NCBI GenBank assembly: GCA_021561035.1
Contig: CP067346.1
Location: 2,387,001 to 2,451,000 of the forward strand
Direction: 5' to 3'
From: Clostridioides sp. ES-S-0054-01
GTDB taxonomy: Bacteria > Bacillota > Clostridia > Peptostreptococcales > Peptostreptococcaceae
DNA length: 64,000 nt
A program made the position numbers and the translations under genes. The first letter of the stretch is position 1; each line of letters begins with the position of its first letter. Below, piece after piece: positions 45,247-54,102 of this stretch. Below the pieces are notes generated by a model. That model had not been told where the DNA came from. It worked only from the letters and a program-made list of their open reading frames with translations, and ran no database searches.

Positions 45247-45326
45247 AAAAAAGTGGCAATCCATATTTTATACATTTTCACCTATACTCTAAGCTTTCGT
45301 GTATAAAAACGGATATACCACTTTTT
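45247..45326 (-). terminator. Long terminator hairpin downstream of buk
   Basis: On the minus strand AAAAAAGTGG, ATCC and TTTTTATAC on one side pair with GTATAAAAT, GGAT and CCACTTTTTT on the other. The loop is about 26 nt and there is a T tail. It ends the aminotransferase-ior-buk operon. Confidence 0.75.
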
Positions 45327-45355
45327 TAGTATATAAACATTTTTAGTTTTTCTTA

Positions 45356-46426
45356 TTAATTTTCACTGTAAACTCTAGCTTCTTCTTCTCCATTTAGTAC
45401 TCTTAAAGTTCCAAAAGCAAGCGATTCCAATTCATTTTCTCCTGCCATAATTTCTACAGGTGCTATAAATTCAACTTTCTTTTTAACCATTGAGGTAAAC
45501 ATTTCAGAATATGCAATTCCACCTGTTATAATTATAGCATCTACTTTTCCATCTACTACAGTTGCTAGTTCTCCAATACCTTTTGCCAGTTGATAAGCCA
45601 TTGCTTCATAAATAATTTTTGCTTCTTTATTTCCTTCTGCTATCATTTTTTCAACTTCTCTAGCATCTACAGTATTTAGATATGAAACTATACCACCTTT
45701 ACCTCTTATCTTTTTAGTCATTTCTCTTTCTGAATATTTACCTGAATAACAAGCAGCCACTAATTTTGTAGCAGGTACTCTTCCTGACCTTTCTGGAGAA
45801 AATGGCCCTTCATCATCAGATAGCATATCAACCATTCTTCCTTTTTCATGAAGATAAATACTTACTCCTCCACCAATATGAGCTACTATTAAGTTTAAGC
45901 TCTTATAATCTTTTCCATTATCTTTAGCATATTTTAAAGCCATTGCTCGAGTATTTAATGCATGCCCTGCACTTGCTCTATCCATCCCACAAAGCCCAGA
46001 TATTCTTGCTACATCTATAAGCTCATCTACTGCAACAGAATCATAAATATATGAGTTTATTCCAAGAGGTTCTGATATTGCATGTGCCACAACAGCACCT
46101 AAATTTGAAGCATGTTCAAGCACCGGTCTATGTCTAAGTACATCAATCATTTCTTCATTTACTAAATACGCTCCTGATTTTACTGGTGGTAAAACTCCAC
46201 CTCTTCCTACTATTGCACTAAGAGACTTTAAATCTATACTATTTTCTTTAAGAATATTCAAAACTGCTTCCTTACGCATTTCAAATTGGTCTTGTATAGT
46301 ATTATATCTTGCAATTTCTTCAGCTGGATGGTCTATTGTCTTCACAAGAATTTGTTCTTCTCCATCATATACTGCTATTTTTGTAGAAGTAGAGCCTGGA
46401 TTTATGGCTAATATTCTGTAAGTCAT
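45356..46426 (-). CDS. buk: Butyrate kinase
   Basis: The 356-residue protein is full length for Buk and has the acetokinase-family motifs NPGSTSTKIAVYD, GRGGVLPPVKSGAY, AHIGGGVSIYLHEKGRM and IIITGGIAYSEMF. It makes ATP from an acyl phosphate. It is last in the operon with an aminotransferase and IorAB. In this setting its substrate may be an aryl- or branched acyl phosphate from amino acid oxidation; no phosphotransacylase is in the operon. GGAAAGAAAATT precedes the ATG. Confidence 0.93.
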   Translation of the reverse strand: MTYRILAINPGSTSTKIAVYDGEEQILVKTIDHPAEEIARYNTIQDQFEMRKEAVLNILKENSIDLKSLSAIVGRGGVLPPVKSGAYLVNEEMIDVLRHRPVLEHASNLGAVVAHAISEPLGINSYIYDSVAVDELIDVARISGLCGMDRASAGHALNTRAMALKYAKDNGKDYKSLNLIVAHIGGGVSIYLHEKGRMVDMLSDDEGPFSPERSGRVPATKLVAACYSGKYSEREMTKKIRGKGGIVSYLNTVDAREVEKMIAEGNKEAKIIYEAMAYQLAKGIGELATVVDGKVDAIIITGGIAYSEMFTSMVKKKVEFIAPVEIMAGENELESLAFGTLRVLNGEEEARVYSEN

Positions 46427-46478
46427 AATTTTCTTCCTTTCACCTTAATTTCTATAGTCTACTTATATCTATTATAGA

Positions 46479-47054
46479 CTATTTGCCAACCATTTCCATG
46501 CCTTCATGGAAAGCTTTTATATTTAATTCAACAAATTTTGGTTTAACATTTTCACTTATAATTTTTTCCCAATCAATAGACTCTAGTTGCATAGATTTAA
46601 CTAGACATCCTAATAAAATAACATTCATTATTTTTGAATTTCCTAGTTCTTCAGCTTTATCAGCTGCATTTATAACCTTTGCATTTAATCTATTTAACTC
46701 TTCATCTATATCACTTTCTTGATATTCAACTCCTCCGATTAAAACAGTCATAGAATCTATTCTATGATTATTTACTAAAGCTTTTCCTTCTGGTTTTAAA
46801 TAATTGAACCATCTTAAAGCTTCCATTTTTTCAAAAGATACTAATATGTCTGCTCCACCAATTTCTATAACTGGAGAATGAACACAATCTCCATATCTAA
46901 CTTGTGAAGAAACTGAACCTCCTCTTTGACTCATTCCATGTATTTCACTCATTTTTACATCGTATCCAGCTTCCATCAATCCCATAGTTAATAATTTACT
47001 AGCAAGTATAGTTCCTTGACCTCCTACACCTACCAAAAGTATACTCTTAGTCAT
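46479..47054 (-). CDS. iorB: Indolepyruvate:ferredoxin oxidoreductase beta subunit
   Basis: The 191-residue protein is the gamma/beta-type subunit of a 2-oxoacid:ferredoxin oxidoreductase, with VGVGGQGTILASKLL and SEIHGMSQRGGSVSSQVRYG. It pairs with IorA to decarboxylate aryl pyruvates to acyl-CoA while reducing ferredoxin. It starts 1 bp after iorA ends, so the two are translationally coupled. Confidence 0.93.
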   Translation of the reverse strand: MTKSILLVGVGGQGTILASKLLTMGLMEAGYDVKMSEIHGMSQRGGSVSSQVRYGDCVHSPVIEIGGADILVSFEKMEALRWFNYLKPEGKALVNNHRIDSMTVLIGGVEYQESDIDEELNRLNAKVINAADKAEELGNSKIMNVILLGCLVKSMQLESIDWEKIISENVKPKFVELNIKAFHEGMEMVGK

Positions 47055-47055
47055 A

Positions 47056-48843
47056 TTATTTTTCCTCCTTAACTATTGCTTGTTTTGGACAAACTTGTGA
47101 ACATACTCCACATCCTACACACTGATTTCTATCTATATTTGATAATTTATTCTCTTTATCAAATGATAGAGCTGGACATCCAGTTTTCAAACATAATTTA
47201 CATCCTATACATTTATCATGGTCAACCTTACACTTAGTTTTAAATGGATTATTAAACTCTTCTATATCTTCTTTAGAGAATTTTTTAAGTACACATGGCC
47301 ATCTTGTTATTATTACTGATGGTTCATCTTCTATCGCTAAAGCCCAATCTAGTGCTTCATTTACTTCTTTTAAATTGTTAGGGTCTATAACTCTTACATG
47401 TTCTATTCCACAAGCTTTAACTAATCCTTCTATATCAACTTCTTTAGTTTTAGCACCTTGTAAAGTATATCCTGAACCTGGGTTTTCTTGGTGACCTGTC
47501 ATTCCAGTTATTCTATTGTCTAATATAACTGATATAGAATTACCTCTATTGTAAACTACATCTAAAAGTCCATTTATTCCTGTATGGAAGAATGTTGAAT
47601 CTCCAAGTACACCTACTAATCTTTTTTCATTACCATCCTTCATATTAAGAACTTTTTGAGCTCCATGTGCAGTTCCAAAAGCCGAACCCATACAAACAAC
47701 ATAATCTATTCCATTATATGGAGGAGCAAATCCAAGAGTATAACATCCTATATCTCCACCAACTATTAAATTTTTTCTCTTTCCAAGCTCATAGAAGAAT
47801 CCTCTATGTGGACATCCTGCACAGAAACTTGGTGGTCTTGGTGTTACTAATTCAGATTTGTATTCTATAGTATCATTTGTTTTTCCAAATATAGCTTTTC
47901 TTAAAACATCTGGTGTCATTTCTCCATATGGAGGTATTACATCTTTTCCAATACAATCTATTCCATACGCTTTTATTTGTTCTTCTATAAATGGGTCATT
48001 TTCTTCTATAACATATATTTTATCAACTTTATCTGCAAATTCTTTTATTTTTTCATAAGGTAGTGGATTTGTAAATCCTAACTTCATATATGATGCATTT
48101 TTTCCAAAGACTTCTTTAGCAAAATTACAACACATACCTGAAGCTATAACACCTATTTTTGTATCATTTATCTCATAGTAGTTTAAATCAGTTTCATTTG
48201 AGAATTTTTTAAGAGTTTCCATTCTCTCTTCAACAACGCCTCTTCTTATTTGAGCATTTGCTGGAACAGTTACCATCTTCTTAGCATTTTTAACATACTC
48301 TTTAATTTCAACTTCTTCTCTATCATAGCATTCTACTAATCCTTTTGAATGACAGAGTCTTGTTGTAACTCTATATAAAACTGGTGTATCATATTTTTCA
48401 CTAACTTCAAAAGCTTCTTTTATCATATCTTTAGCTTCTTGGCTAGTTGATGGTTCAAATAAAGGTATCTTTGCAAATTTTGCATACATCCTATTGTCTT
48501 GCTCGTTTTGAGATGAATGCATTCCCGGTTCATCTGCTGTAATAAGTACCATACCACCATTTACGCCTGTATATGCATAAGTAAATATTGGATCAGCTGC
48601 AACATTCACACCAACATGTTTCATAGAAGCCATTGTTCTTGCTCCTGCAATTGAACCCCCTATAGCAGCCTCAAGTGCTACCTTTTCGTTTGGAGCCCAC
48701 TCTGCAACTATCGCATCTTTATATGTTGCTATATTTTCTAGTATTTCTGTACTTGGAGTCCCTGGATATGCAGATGCATATTTAACACCAGCCTCATAAG
48801 CTCCACGTGCAATTGCTTCATTACCTGTCATCAATTGTTTCAT
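47056..48843 (-). CDS. iorA: Indolepyruvate:ferredoxin oxidoreductase alpha subunit
   Basis: ATG 48843 (MKQLMTGNEAIARGAYEAG) follows GGAGGGAATTTTAT; the extension to 48885 is not needed. The 595-residue protein has the pyrimidine-binding region (YPGTPSTEILE), the TPP site (GGDIGCYTLGF, MGSAFGTAHG, GDSTFFHTGI) and two C-terminal [4Fe-4S] motifs (CIGCKLCLKTGCP, CVGCGVCSQVCP). It oxidises aromatic 2-oxoacids, here probably those made by the upstream aminotransferase. Confidence 0.95.
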   Translation of the reverse strand: MKQLMTGNEAIARGAYEAGVKYASAYPGTPSTEILENIATYKDAIVAEWAPNEKVALEAAIGGSIAGARTMASMKHVGVNVAADPIFTYAYTGVNGGMVLITADEPGMHSSQNEQDNRMYAKFAKIPLFEPSTSQEAKDMIKEAFEVSEKYDTPVLYRVTTRLCHSKGLVECYDREEVEIKEYVKNAKKMVTVPANAQIRRGVVEERMETLKKFSNETDLNYYEINDTKIGVIASGMCCNFAKEVFGKNASYMKLGFTNPLPYEKIKEFADKVDKIYVIEENDPFIEEQIKAYGIDCIGKDVIPPYGEMTPDVLRKAIFGKTNDTIEYKSELVTPRPPSFCAGCPHRGFFYELGKRKNLIVGGDIGCYTLGFAPPYNGIDYVVCMGSAFGTAHGAQKVLNMKDGNEKRLVGVLGDSTFFHTGINGLLDVVYNRGNSISVILDNRITGMTGHQENPGSGYTLQGAKTKEVDIEGLVKACGIEHVRVIDPNNLKEVNEALDWALAIEDEPSVIITRWPCVLKKFSKEDIEEFNNPFKTKCKVDHDKCIGCKLCLKTGCPALSFDKENKLSNIDRNQCVGCGVCSQVCPKQAIVKEEK

Positions 48844-48903
48844 ATAAAATTCCCTCCATCTACAATTATTAAATTCATAGTCCACCCAATTTGTTCAATG
48901 AAA

Positions 48904-50163
48904 TTAATTATTTATTTTTACTTCTAAACTATCAAGCGCTTCTTTTATAATACTTGGGGCTTTCTTACATTTTTCTTCTGAAACTGCACAAACTGCAAAT
49001 CTTATGCCCATTTTTAATGGAACTGCAAATAGATTATGTTTAGTCAATTCTTCACATACTTCTCTTGGATTATCACATGGTATACTTACAAAGAATCCTG
49101 CTATATATGGAAGAATTTCTAAGCCCACTCTTTCAGCTTCTTTTACAAATACATCTGCTCTTCTAGTAAGCATCTTTTTGTATAATTCTTTTTCATCTTC
49201 ATATTCTTTGAATTTTTTAGGGTCATTTACAATGTTAGATAATACTGCCATAGCACTTCTATTACAATTTGACCAGTTTGCTCTACATGAATGAACACAT
49301 GAATAATGGAATTCTTCAGCTACATCTTCACTTGAAGATATACAAATTATAGCCCCCATCCTCATACCATAAGCTGTAAATCCTTTTGACATACTGAACC
49401 CAACCAATACAAGAACGTTTTCAGGAAGATTAGAAAACTTTTTAAAAAACTTTCTACAGACATCATCATCACCTGCAAAGTCAATATATGCTGAATCTAT
49501 GAAAAATATTATCTTTTTATCTTTATCTTTTGCAACTTCTTTTGATAAGTCTAATATTTTATCCCATTCATCATCTGCAACACTATATCCAGTTGGATTG
49601 TGAGCTGGTGTGTTTATAATTGTAAAAACTCTATCTTGTTTTTGAGCTATATTTACAAAATTTTCTTTGAATGACTCAAAATTAAACTTTCTATTTTCAT
49701 CAAACAGCTGGTAATTAACTACTTTTCTATTAGCTTCTTCAGCTATACTTACATATGGACTCCAGAACCAATCAGATGTTAAGACCTCATCTCCTTCATT
49801 AGTATAGTTCCATACAGCTAATTTTATTGCACCACTTCCTCCTGGTGAAGCTAATACTCTTATATGTCCTTCTGGTAAGTAATCTCTGAAAAATACTTTT
49901 TTAACTGCTTCTAAGTACTCTGGTTGACCTTCAAGAGCCGCATATGCACCTATCTCACAGTTATCTAATGCTTTATATTCTTCATATACAGTTTTCATTG
50001 TTATTAATTTTCCTGAATCATCCATTAGAGCACCTATTGTTGCATTTATTACATTATCCATACCTAAAGTCTTCTCTACTGCTTGAGCTCTACCAGATAT
50101 GCTAAATATAACATCATTTTCTTTTGGCCATATTGCATGCTTGCCAACCATACTTTGACTCAT
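48904..50163 (-). CDS. Class I/II aminotransferase
   Basis: The 419-residue PLP enzyme has the aspartate-aminotransferase fold. The PLP lysine is in LVGFSMSKGFTAYGMRMG, the Asn/Asp pair is in INTPAHNPTGYS and FFIDSAYIDFAG, and the C-terminal arginine is in GIRFAVCAVS. It is the first gene of the operon with iorA, iorB and buk, which suggests it makes the 2-oxoacid that IorAB oxidises. The sigma-54 promoter lies about 45 bp upstream. Substrate (aromatic or other) is inferred from context. Confidence 0.9.
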   Translation of the reverse strand: MSQSMVGKHAIWPKENDVIFSISGRAQAVEKTLGMDNVINATIGALMDDSGKLITMKTVYEEYKALDNCEIGAYAALEGQPEYLEAVKKVFFRDYLPEGHIRVLASPGGSGAIKLAVWNYTNEGDEVLTSDWFWSPYVSIAEEANRKVVNYQLFDENRKFNFESFKENFVNIAQKQDRVFTIINTPAHNPTGYSVADDEWDKILDLSKEVAKDKDKKIIFFIDSAYIDFAGDDDVCRKFFKKFSNLPENVLVLVGFSMSKGFTAYGMRMGAIICISSSEDVAEEFHYSCVHSCRANWSNCNRSAMAVLSNIVNDPKKFKEYEDEKELYKKMLTRRADVFVKEAERVGLEILPYIAGFFVSIPCDNPREVCEELTKHNLFAVPLKMGIRFAVCAVSEEKCKKAPSIIKEALDSLEVKINN

Positions 50164-50206
50164 ACCATCACCCCTAAAATTGTATTTACTCTTTCATTAT
50201 ATATCA

Positions 50207-50223
50207 AGCAATTACCATGCCAA
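50207..50223 (-). promoter_or_regulatory. Sigma-54 (-24/-12) promoter of the aminotransferase-ior-buk operon
   Basis: The minus strand reads TTGGCATGGTAATTGCT, a near-perfect sigma-54 promoter with GG and GC correctly spaced. The gene of a sigma-54 activator lies immediately upstream, and paired palindromes are found at 50357-50392. Confidence 0.9.
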
Positions 50224-50356
50224 TAAAGTTTACTTTATGTAAAACTGATTTTGTTTAGAATTCTGATTTTTTTCATTATTAAATTAAGTATTTTTGTTGT
50301 TTTTCTTATAAATATATATGCTTGTCTAAAAAAACAAAAATTTGCAAAAAAATAAC

Positions 50357-50392
50357 GTTAATTTTTCTTAACACTTGTTTAAAAAAATTAAC
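50357..50392. promoter_or_regulatory. Paired upstream activator sites for the sigma-54 promoter
   Basis: Two 16-bp dyads, GTTAATTTTTCTTAAC (50357-50372) and GTTTAAAAAAATTAAC (50377-50392), start 20 bp apart, about two helical turns. They lie about 135-185 bp upstream of the -24/-12 element. This is the usual distance and layout for an enhancer-binding protein, probably the adjacent one. Confidence 0.7.
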
Positions 50393-50425
50393 ATTACTTT
50401 CAAAATAATCTATATGTAGTTATAT

Positions 50426-52417
50426 CTAAATATTTTTGTTGTATTTTTTCCATAAAGATGTCCTACTTATTCCAAGAACTTGTGCAACTTCATTTTTAGA
50501 AAGTCCCTGAGCAAAAAGCATGCTTATTATTTTTTCTTCAACATACTTATTTACTTCTTTTATATCTATACTTACCTTACCATCATTTATCTTACTTATA
50601 TCTATAGACTCATCTTGGACTTCTACACTTGCTGTCGTTTCAGAATTAAATTTGTCTATCTCAGAACTAGGAAGTACTTTTTTAGTTTTAAAAATTCTAT
50701 CTTGTCTTAATTTAATTTTACCTGTCACAACATATTTTTGAGCTATTGTCTTTAGCTCTCTTACATTTCCAGGCCAACTATAATTATATAGTTTATCCAT
50801 TTCATCTTTAGTCAAAACAAAATTTTCATCTATGCTGTTTATTCCATTAAGACCATCATCCTTTAATACTTCATTTACAAAATTTTTAAACAAAGGTATT
50901 ATATCTTCTCTTCTATCTCTTAGGGGAGGAATATTTATTTCCAAACTACTCAACCTATAAAATAAATCTGCTCTAAATGTACCCATAACTATTTTTTCAG
51001 TCAAAGATTCATTCGTTGCTGCAATAATTCTTATATCTAAAGGTATTATATAATCAGAACCAATTCTCATTATTTGGCGTTCTTCTATTACTCTTAATAG
51101 TTTTGTCTGAATATTAAAAGATAGACTATTTATTTCATCTAAAAAAAGTGTCCCTCCATGAGCAAGTTCAAACAACCCTCTTTTTCCACCTTTTCTAGCA
51201 CCAGTAAATGCACCTTCTTCATATCCAAAAAGTTCACTTTCAAGCAAGTTCTCTGCTATAGTAGCACAGTTTATGGCAACAAAAGGTCTGTCTTTTCTTT
51301 TACTTATATTGTGTATACTATGGGCTATAATTTCTTTACCAGACCCACTTTCTCCATAGAGTAAAGTTGTATAGTCGCTTTTTCCAATTTTCTTAGCTTC
51401 TTCAATAAACTCTTTAGTTAATTTATCTTTAAATAAAAAATCATCAAAAGTATATCTAGCATAGAGACCTTTTTGATTTAAATCAAATCTTATTTTTCTT
51501 TCTAAGTTTTGTAGCTTAGTTATATCTTGTATTATTCCTAAAACCCCGTAAGTACTATTATCAACTTTTATCAATGTCGTTCTAGTATTAACAATTAAGT
51601 TATTTATATTTCTTATCTTTCTATCTTCTACATCCTCTTTTTCATGTAAACAATCTAACATCCACTCCATTTTTGGGAACACATCTAATATGTATTTATT
51701 GAGTGCACATTTTCTCTCTACTTTAAGCATATTTTTTGCACTTTCATTGTACAAAATTATACTACCATTACTATCTATCGCAATTACTCCATCTTTTATA
51801 CCATCGAGTATATTTCGCAACACTTCATTATTAAATTTTTCTTCACCTAATGTATCCAATAATTTCTTACAATACTCAACAGCTTCTCTTATAGATTCAT
51901 CACTAGCAGTTGCAAATACACTATCAATGCCATATTGTCTTGCAAAAGAACAAGCTAGACCTCCACCTACGATTACAACTTCATCTTTTTGGTCTATATA
52001 TTTTACAACTTTACTTCTTATCTCATACTTAGATTCAAACCATTCTTCAGTTATTTCAGTACTTATAACATTTCTCCAGCCAACATAATCAAAAGAAACT
52101 TCGTTATCCCCAAGAATTAATACTACTTTTTTAGAATACTGTTTTGCTAATTCTATTGCCCTTAAGAGGTCAGTTGATTTCATATTCATTGGTATAACAG
52201 GTACATTTACTGTATCTATTACTAGACTATAACCTCCACCTCTACCAATTATAGCTTGAGCACCTTTTTCAACAAGTATACGTCCTTGATTTTCCATTAA
52301 GTCTAGATTAAGTATGTCAATTATTATAGTTCCATTTTCTACATCTTCTCTATATAATTCTTCTATTCTCTCTTTTAATTCAATATCAGAGGCTATAATT
52401 CCTATTTTTTTTCGCAA
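50426..52417 (-). CDS. Sigma-54 enhancer-binding activator (PrpR-N/PAS/AAA+/Fis)
   Basis: The start is placed at TTG 52417 (with RKKIGIIAS following), six bases after GAGGTG; an upstream GTG at 52426 is part of that site. The protein of about 663 residues has an N-terminal PrpR-like sensor (about 10-190), a PAS domain (about 200-310), and an AAA+ domain with GESGSGKE, the GAFTGA loop in [11 protein letters not shown] and Walker [11 protein letters not shown]. It ends in a Fis-type helix-turn-helix ([20 protein letters not shown]). It should activate the downstream aminotransferase-ior-buk operon in response to a small molecule. Confidence 0.9.
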   Translation of the reverse strand: MRKKIGIIASDIELKERIEELYREDVENGTIIIDILNLDLMENQGRILVEKGAQAIIGRGGGYSLVIDTVNVPVIPMNMKSTDLLRAIELAKQYSKKVVLILGDNEVSFDYVGWRNVISTEITEEWFESKYEIRSKVVKYIDQKDEVVIVGGGLACSFARQYGIDSVFATASDESIREAVEYCKKLLDTLGEEKFNNEVLRNILDGIKDGVIAIDSNGSIILYNESAKNMLKVERKCALNKYILDVFPKMEWMLDCLHEKEDVEDRKIRNINNLIVNTRTTLIKVDNSTYGVLGIIQDITKLQNLERKIRFDLNQKGLYARYTFDDFLFKDKLTKEFIEEAKKIGKSDYTTLLYGESGSGKEIIAHSIHNISKRKDRPFVAINCATIAENLLESELFGYEEGAFTGARKGGKRGLFELAHGGTLFLDEINSLSFNIQTKLLRVIEERQIMRIGSDYIIPLDIRIIAATNESLTEKIVMGTFRADLFYRLSSLEINIPPLRDRREDIIPLFKNFVNEVLKDDGLNGINSIDENFVLTKDEMDKLYNYSWPGNVRELKTIAQKYVVTGKIKLRQDRIFKTKKVLPSSEIDKFNSETTASVEVQDESIDISKINDGKVSIDIKEVNKYVEEKIISMLFAQGLSKNEVAQVLGISRTSLWKKYNKNI

Positions 52418-52439
52418 CAAAATCACCTCAATTTTAAAT

Positions 52440-52760
52440 TATAGTATCTCTATCATAGATTGCTCTACATTCTGGACATTACCATTTTCTTATACCTAGG
52501 TTATTTACTACTGGATTTTTATAACCACACTCTGAACATAACTGACTAGATGCAAGATTCTTATCTTACACTATAACTTCTCTACCATACTATTTGGTTT
52601 TATATTCTAACATTCTTCTAAACTCAGACCAACTTACTTCACTTATAGCTTTCTCTAGCTTATGATTTTTCACCATATATTATTTATCTCTAAATCTACA
52701 ATAACTATAACTTGGTTTTCGCTTATTAGTTTAATTGATAACTTGTAACTCGCCTCCGAC
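52440..52760 (-). pseudogene. TnpB (IS605/IS607 family) transposase remnant
   Basis: The minus strand reads recognisable TnpB C-terminal pieces with stops between them. These include a piece like IVIVDLEINN with MVKNHKLEKAISEVSWSEFR and RMLEYK, then SSQLCSECGYKNPVVNNLG, a stop in place of Trp or Glu, and [14 protein letters not shown]. The zinc-finger CxxC pairs are still visible, but the usual HDRDxNA ending is degraded. No N-terminal half, TnpA or clear ends are present. Confidence 0.85.
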
Positions 52761-52811
52761 TTACATTATCTCACAAATTTAGTAATTTTCCATACTATTT
52801 TTGAAAAAAGT

Positions 52812-52848
52812 CCATGTCTCAATTTAGAGATTTCTCTTAAATTAAGAC
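52812..52848 (-). terminator. Terminator of the following minus-strand gene
   Basis: ATGTCTTAATTTAAGAGA and TCTCTAAATTGAGACAT pair on the minus strand across a short loop. It begins 11 bp after the stop of the 139-residue protein gene. Confidence 0.7.
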
Positions 52849-52858
52849 ATACTTTATA

Positions 52859-53278
52859 CTAAACTATACAATTTTCTATCTGAACTATATAATCCTGACA
52901 ATTCTCACAAATTATCACACTTACAATATAACTATTATCAACCTTATTTGCCCTTGATAATTTATTAAAAGATAATCCTTTATAATCAATAGATATATTA
53001 CTTATTACGTATTCTCCATCTTTACTGAAAATATAAAAATGATATTCTAAAAATGGAAAGAATTTTTTCTTTTCTTTTACTCCTTCTAAACACAGTGGAC
53101 ATGCTTCTTGATAATATTCTATATCAAAATCAACTTCTTCTGCTTCATTAAGTATATCAATTATTTTTGAAATACTTACTCCTTGAACTGGATTTTCTTC
53201 ATCATTTATTAAAGCGCTACAATTATCCTCTTTTAATAAATATTCCTTATCATTATATATAAATTTGTATAAACTCAT
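52859..53278 (-). CDS. Uncharacterised protein with paired cysteine motifs
   Basis: The 139-residue protein begins MSLYKFIYNDKEYLLKED. It has CPLCLEG at about 60 and CENCQDY near the end, so it may bind a metal. It has no signal peptide or membrane segment. It looks like a small clostridial conserved protein (possibly DUF3785), but I am not certain. AGGAGGATATAAT precedes the ATG; it appears to stand alone. Confidence 0.7.
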   Translation of the reverse strand: MSLYKFIYNDKEYLLKEDNCSALINDEENPVQGVSISKIIDILNEAEEVDFDIEYYQEACPLCLEGVKEKKKFFPFLEYHFYIFSKDGEYVISNISIDYKGLSFNKLSRANKVDNSYIVSVIICENCQDYIVQIENCIV

Positions 53279-53591
53279 ATTATATCCTCCTTATAATTAT
53301 TAATCCCCAAGTTATTCTACCACTTAAACAAACTTAATAAAAGTAATTGTTTATAATCTTTCCAATTAATTAAGTCATATATACAAATATTGCTATACAT
53401 CTAACTTAATTCTTTTAAAATCCAAGTTTACGTTTTAAGCATCCAGTTTCCCAAAACCTATTGTCAAAACTTAATTTAACTATTAATATAAGGATATAAA
53501 TATAGAACTGTATAGATGTGACACACTTAACTATTTAATATGATACAATTTAGTATCTAAATTTATATATTGTATATAGGGGGAGATATAT
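53279..53591. other. Intergenic region
   Basis: Divergent promoter region between the 139-residue protein gene (minus) and the 60-residue ORF (plus). It is AT-rich; no hairpin or recognisable control site was found. Confidence 0.4.
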
Positions 53592-53774
53592 ATGTATAAA
53601 GATAAGAGTGATGAATGTATGCACCTAATGACTGCATACATTGATAGTCTAAGTGGATATTATTCATTTATTGACACACAGCTAGAGGATTTTATGGTTA
53701 GATATGGAGAAAATATTGTTGATTCAAATTTACACAGCATAATGAAGTTACTCTGTAAGTGGGGATTATCCTAG
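53592..53774 (+). CDS. Small acidic protein of unknown function
   Basis: The 60-residue ORF (MYKDKSDECMHLMTAYIDSL...) has a strong ribosome site (GGGGGAGATATAT) and a good terminator 73 bp after its stop. This supports a real, separately transcribed gene. It is predicted soluble and helical, with Cys at residues 9 and 55. I do not recognise a family. Confidence 0.6.
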   Translation: MYKDKSDECMHLMTAYIDSLSGYYSFIDTQLEDFMVRYGENIVDSNLHSIMKLLCKWGLS

Positions 53775-53847
53775 CATTTTAAGAAACTTTTTTGTATATT
53801 GTATTCCATATTATTTATTCATTAATAAAAAAGATTGACATAAACTT

Positions 53848-53893
53848 AAAGGCTATATATAGAATTCTCTAAAAATCTATATATGGCCTTTTT
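53848..53893 (+). terminator. Terminator after the 60-residue ORF
   Basis: AAAGGCTATATATAGA pairs with TCTATATATGGCCTTT with one bulge, followed by a T run. Confidence 0.75.
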
Positions 53894-53897
53894 AAAT

Positions 53898-54102
53898 TTT
53901 CTCAAAATGTATACTTAAATAAATTAATTTTTTCTAAAATTTACCTATCTCATATGCTATAATTTAAGTATCTACAAGAATAAAAATATCTAATATGTAT
54001 TATCTAGTTTAACTCATCATAATATCACCTCTACATTTACAATTAAGATATTTTCATCATAGTAATACTCAAATTTAATATTATGAAAAGGAGAGTTTTT
54101 AT
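53898..54102. other. Intergenic region before the FMN oxidoreductase gene
   Basis: AT-rich sequence with no gene; it should hold the promoter of the next gene. Nothing else stands out. Confidence 0.35.
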
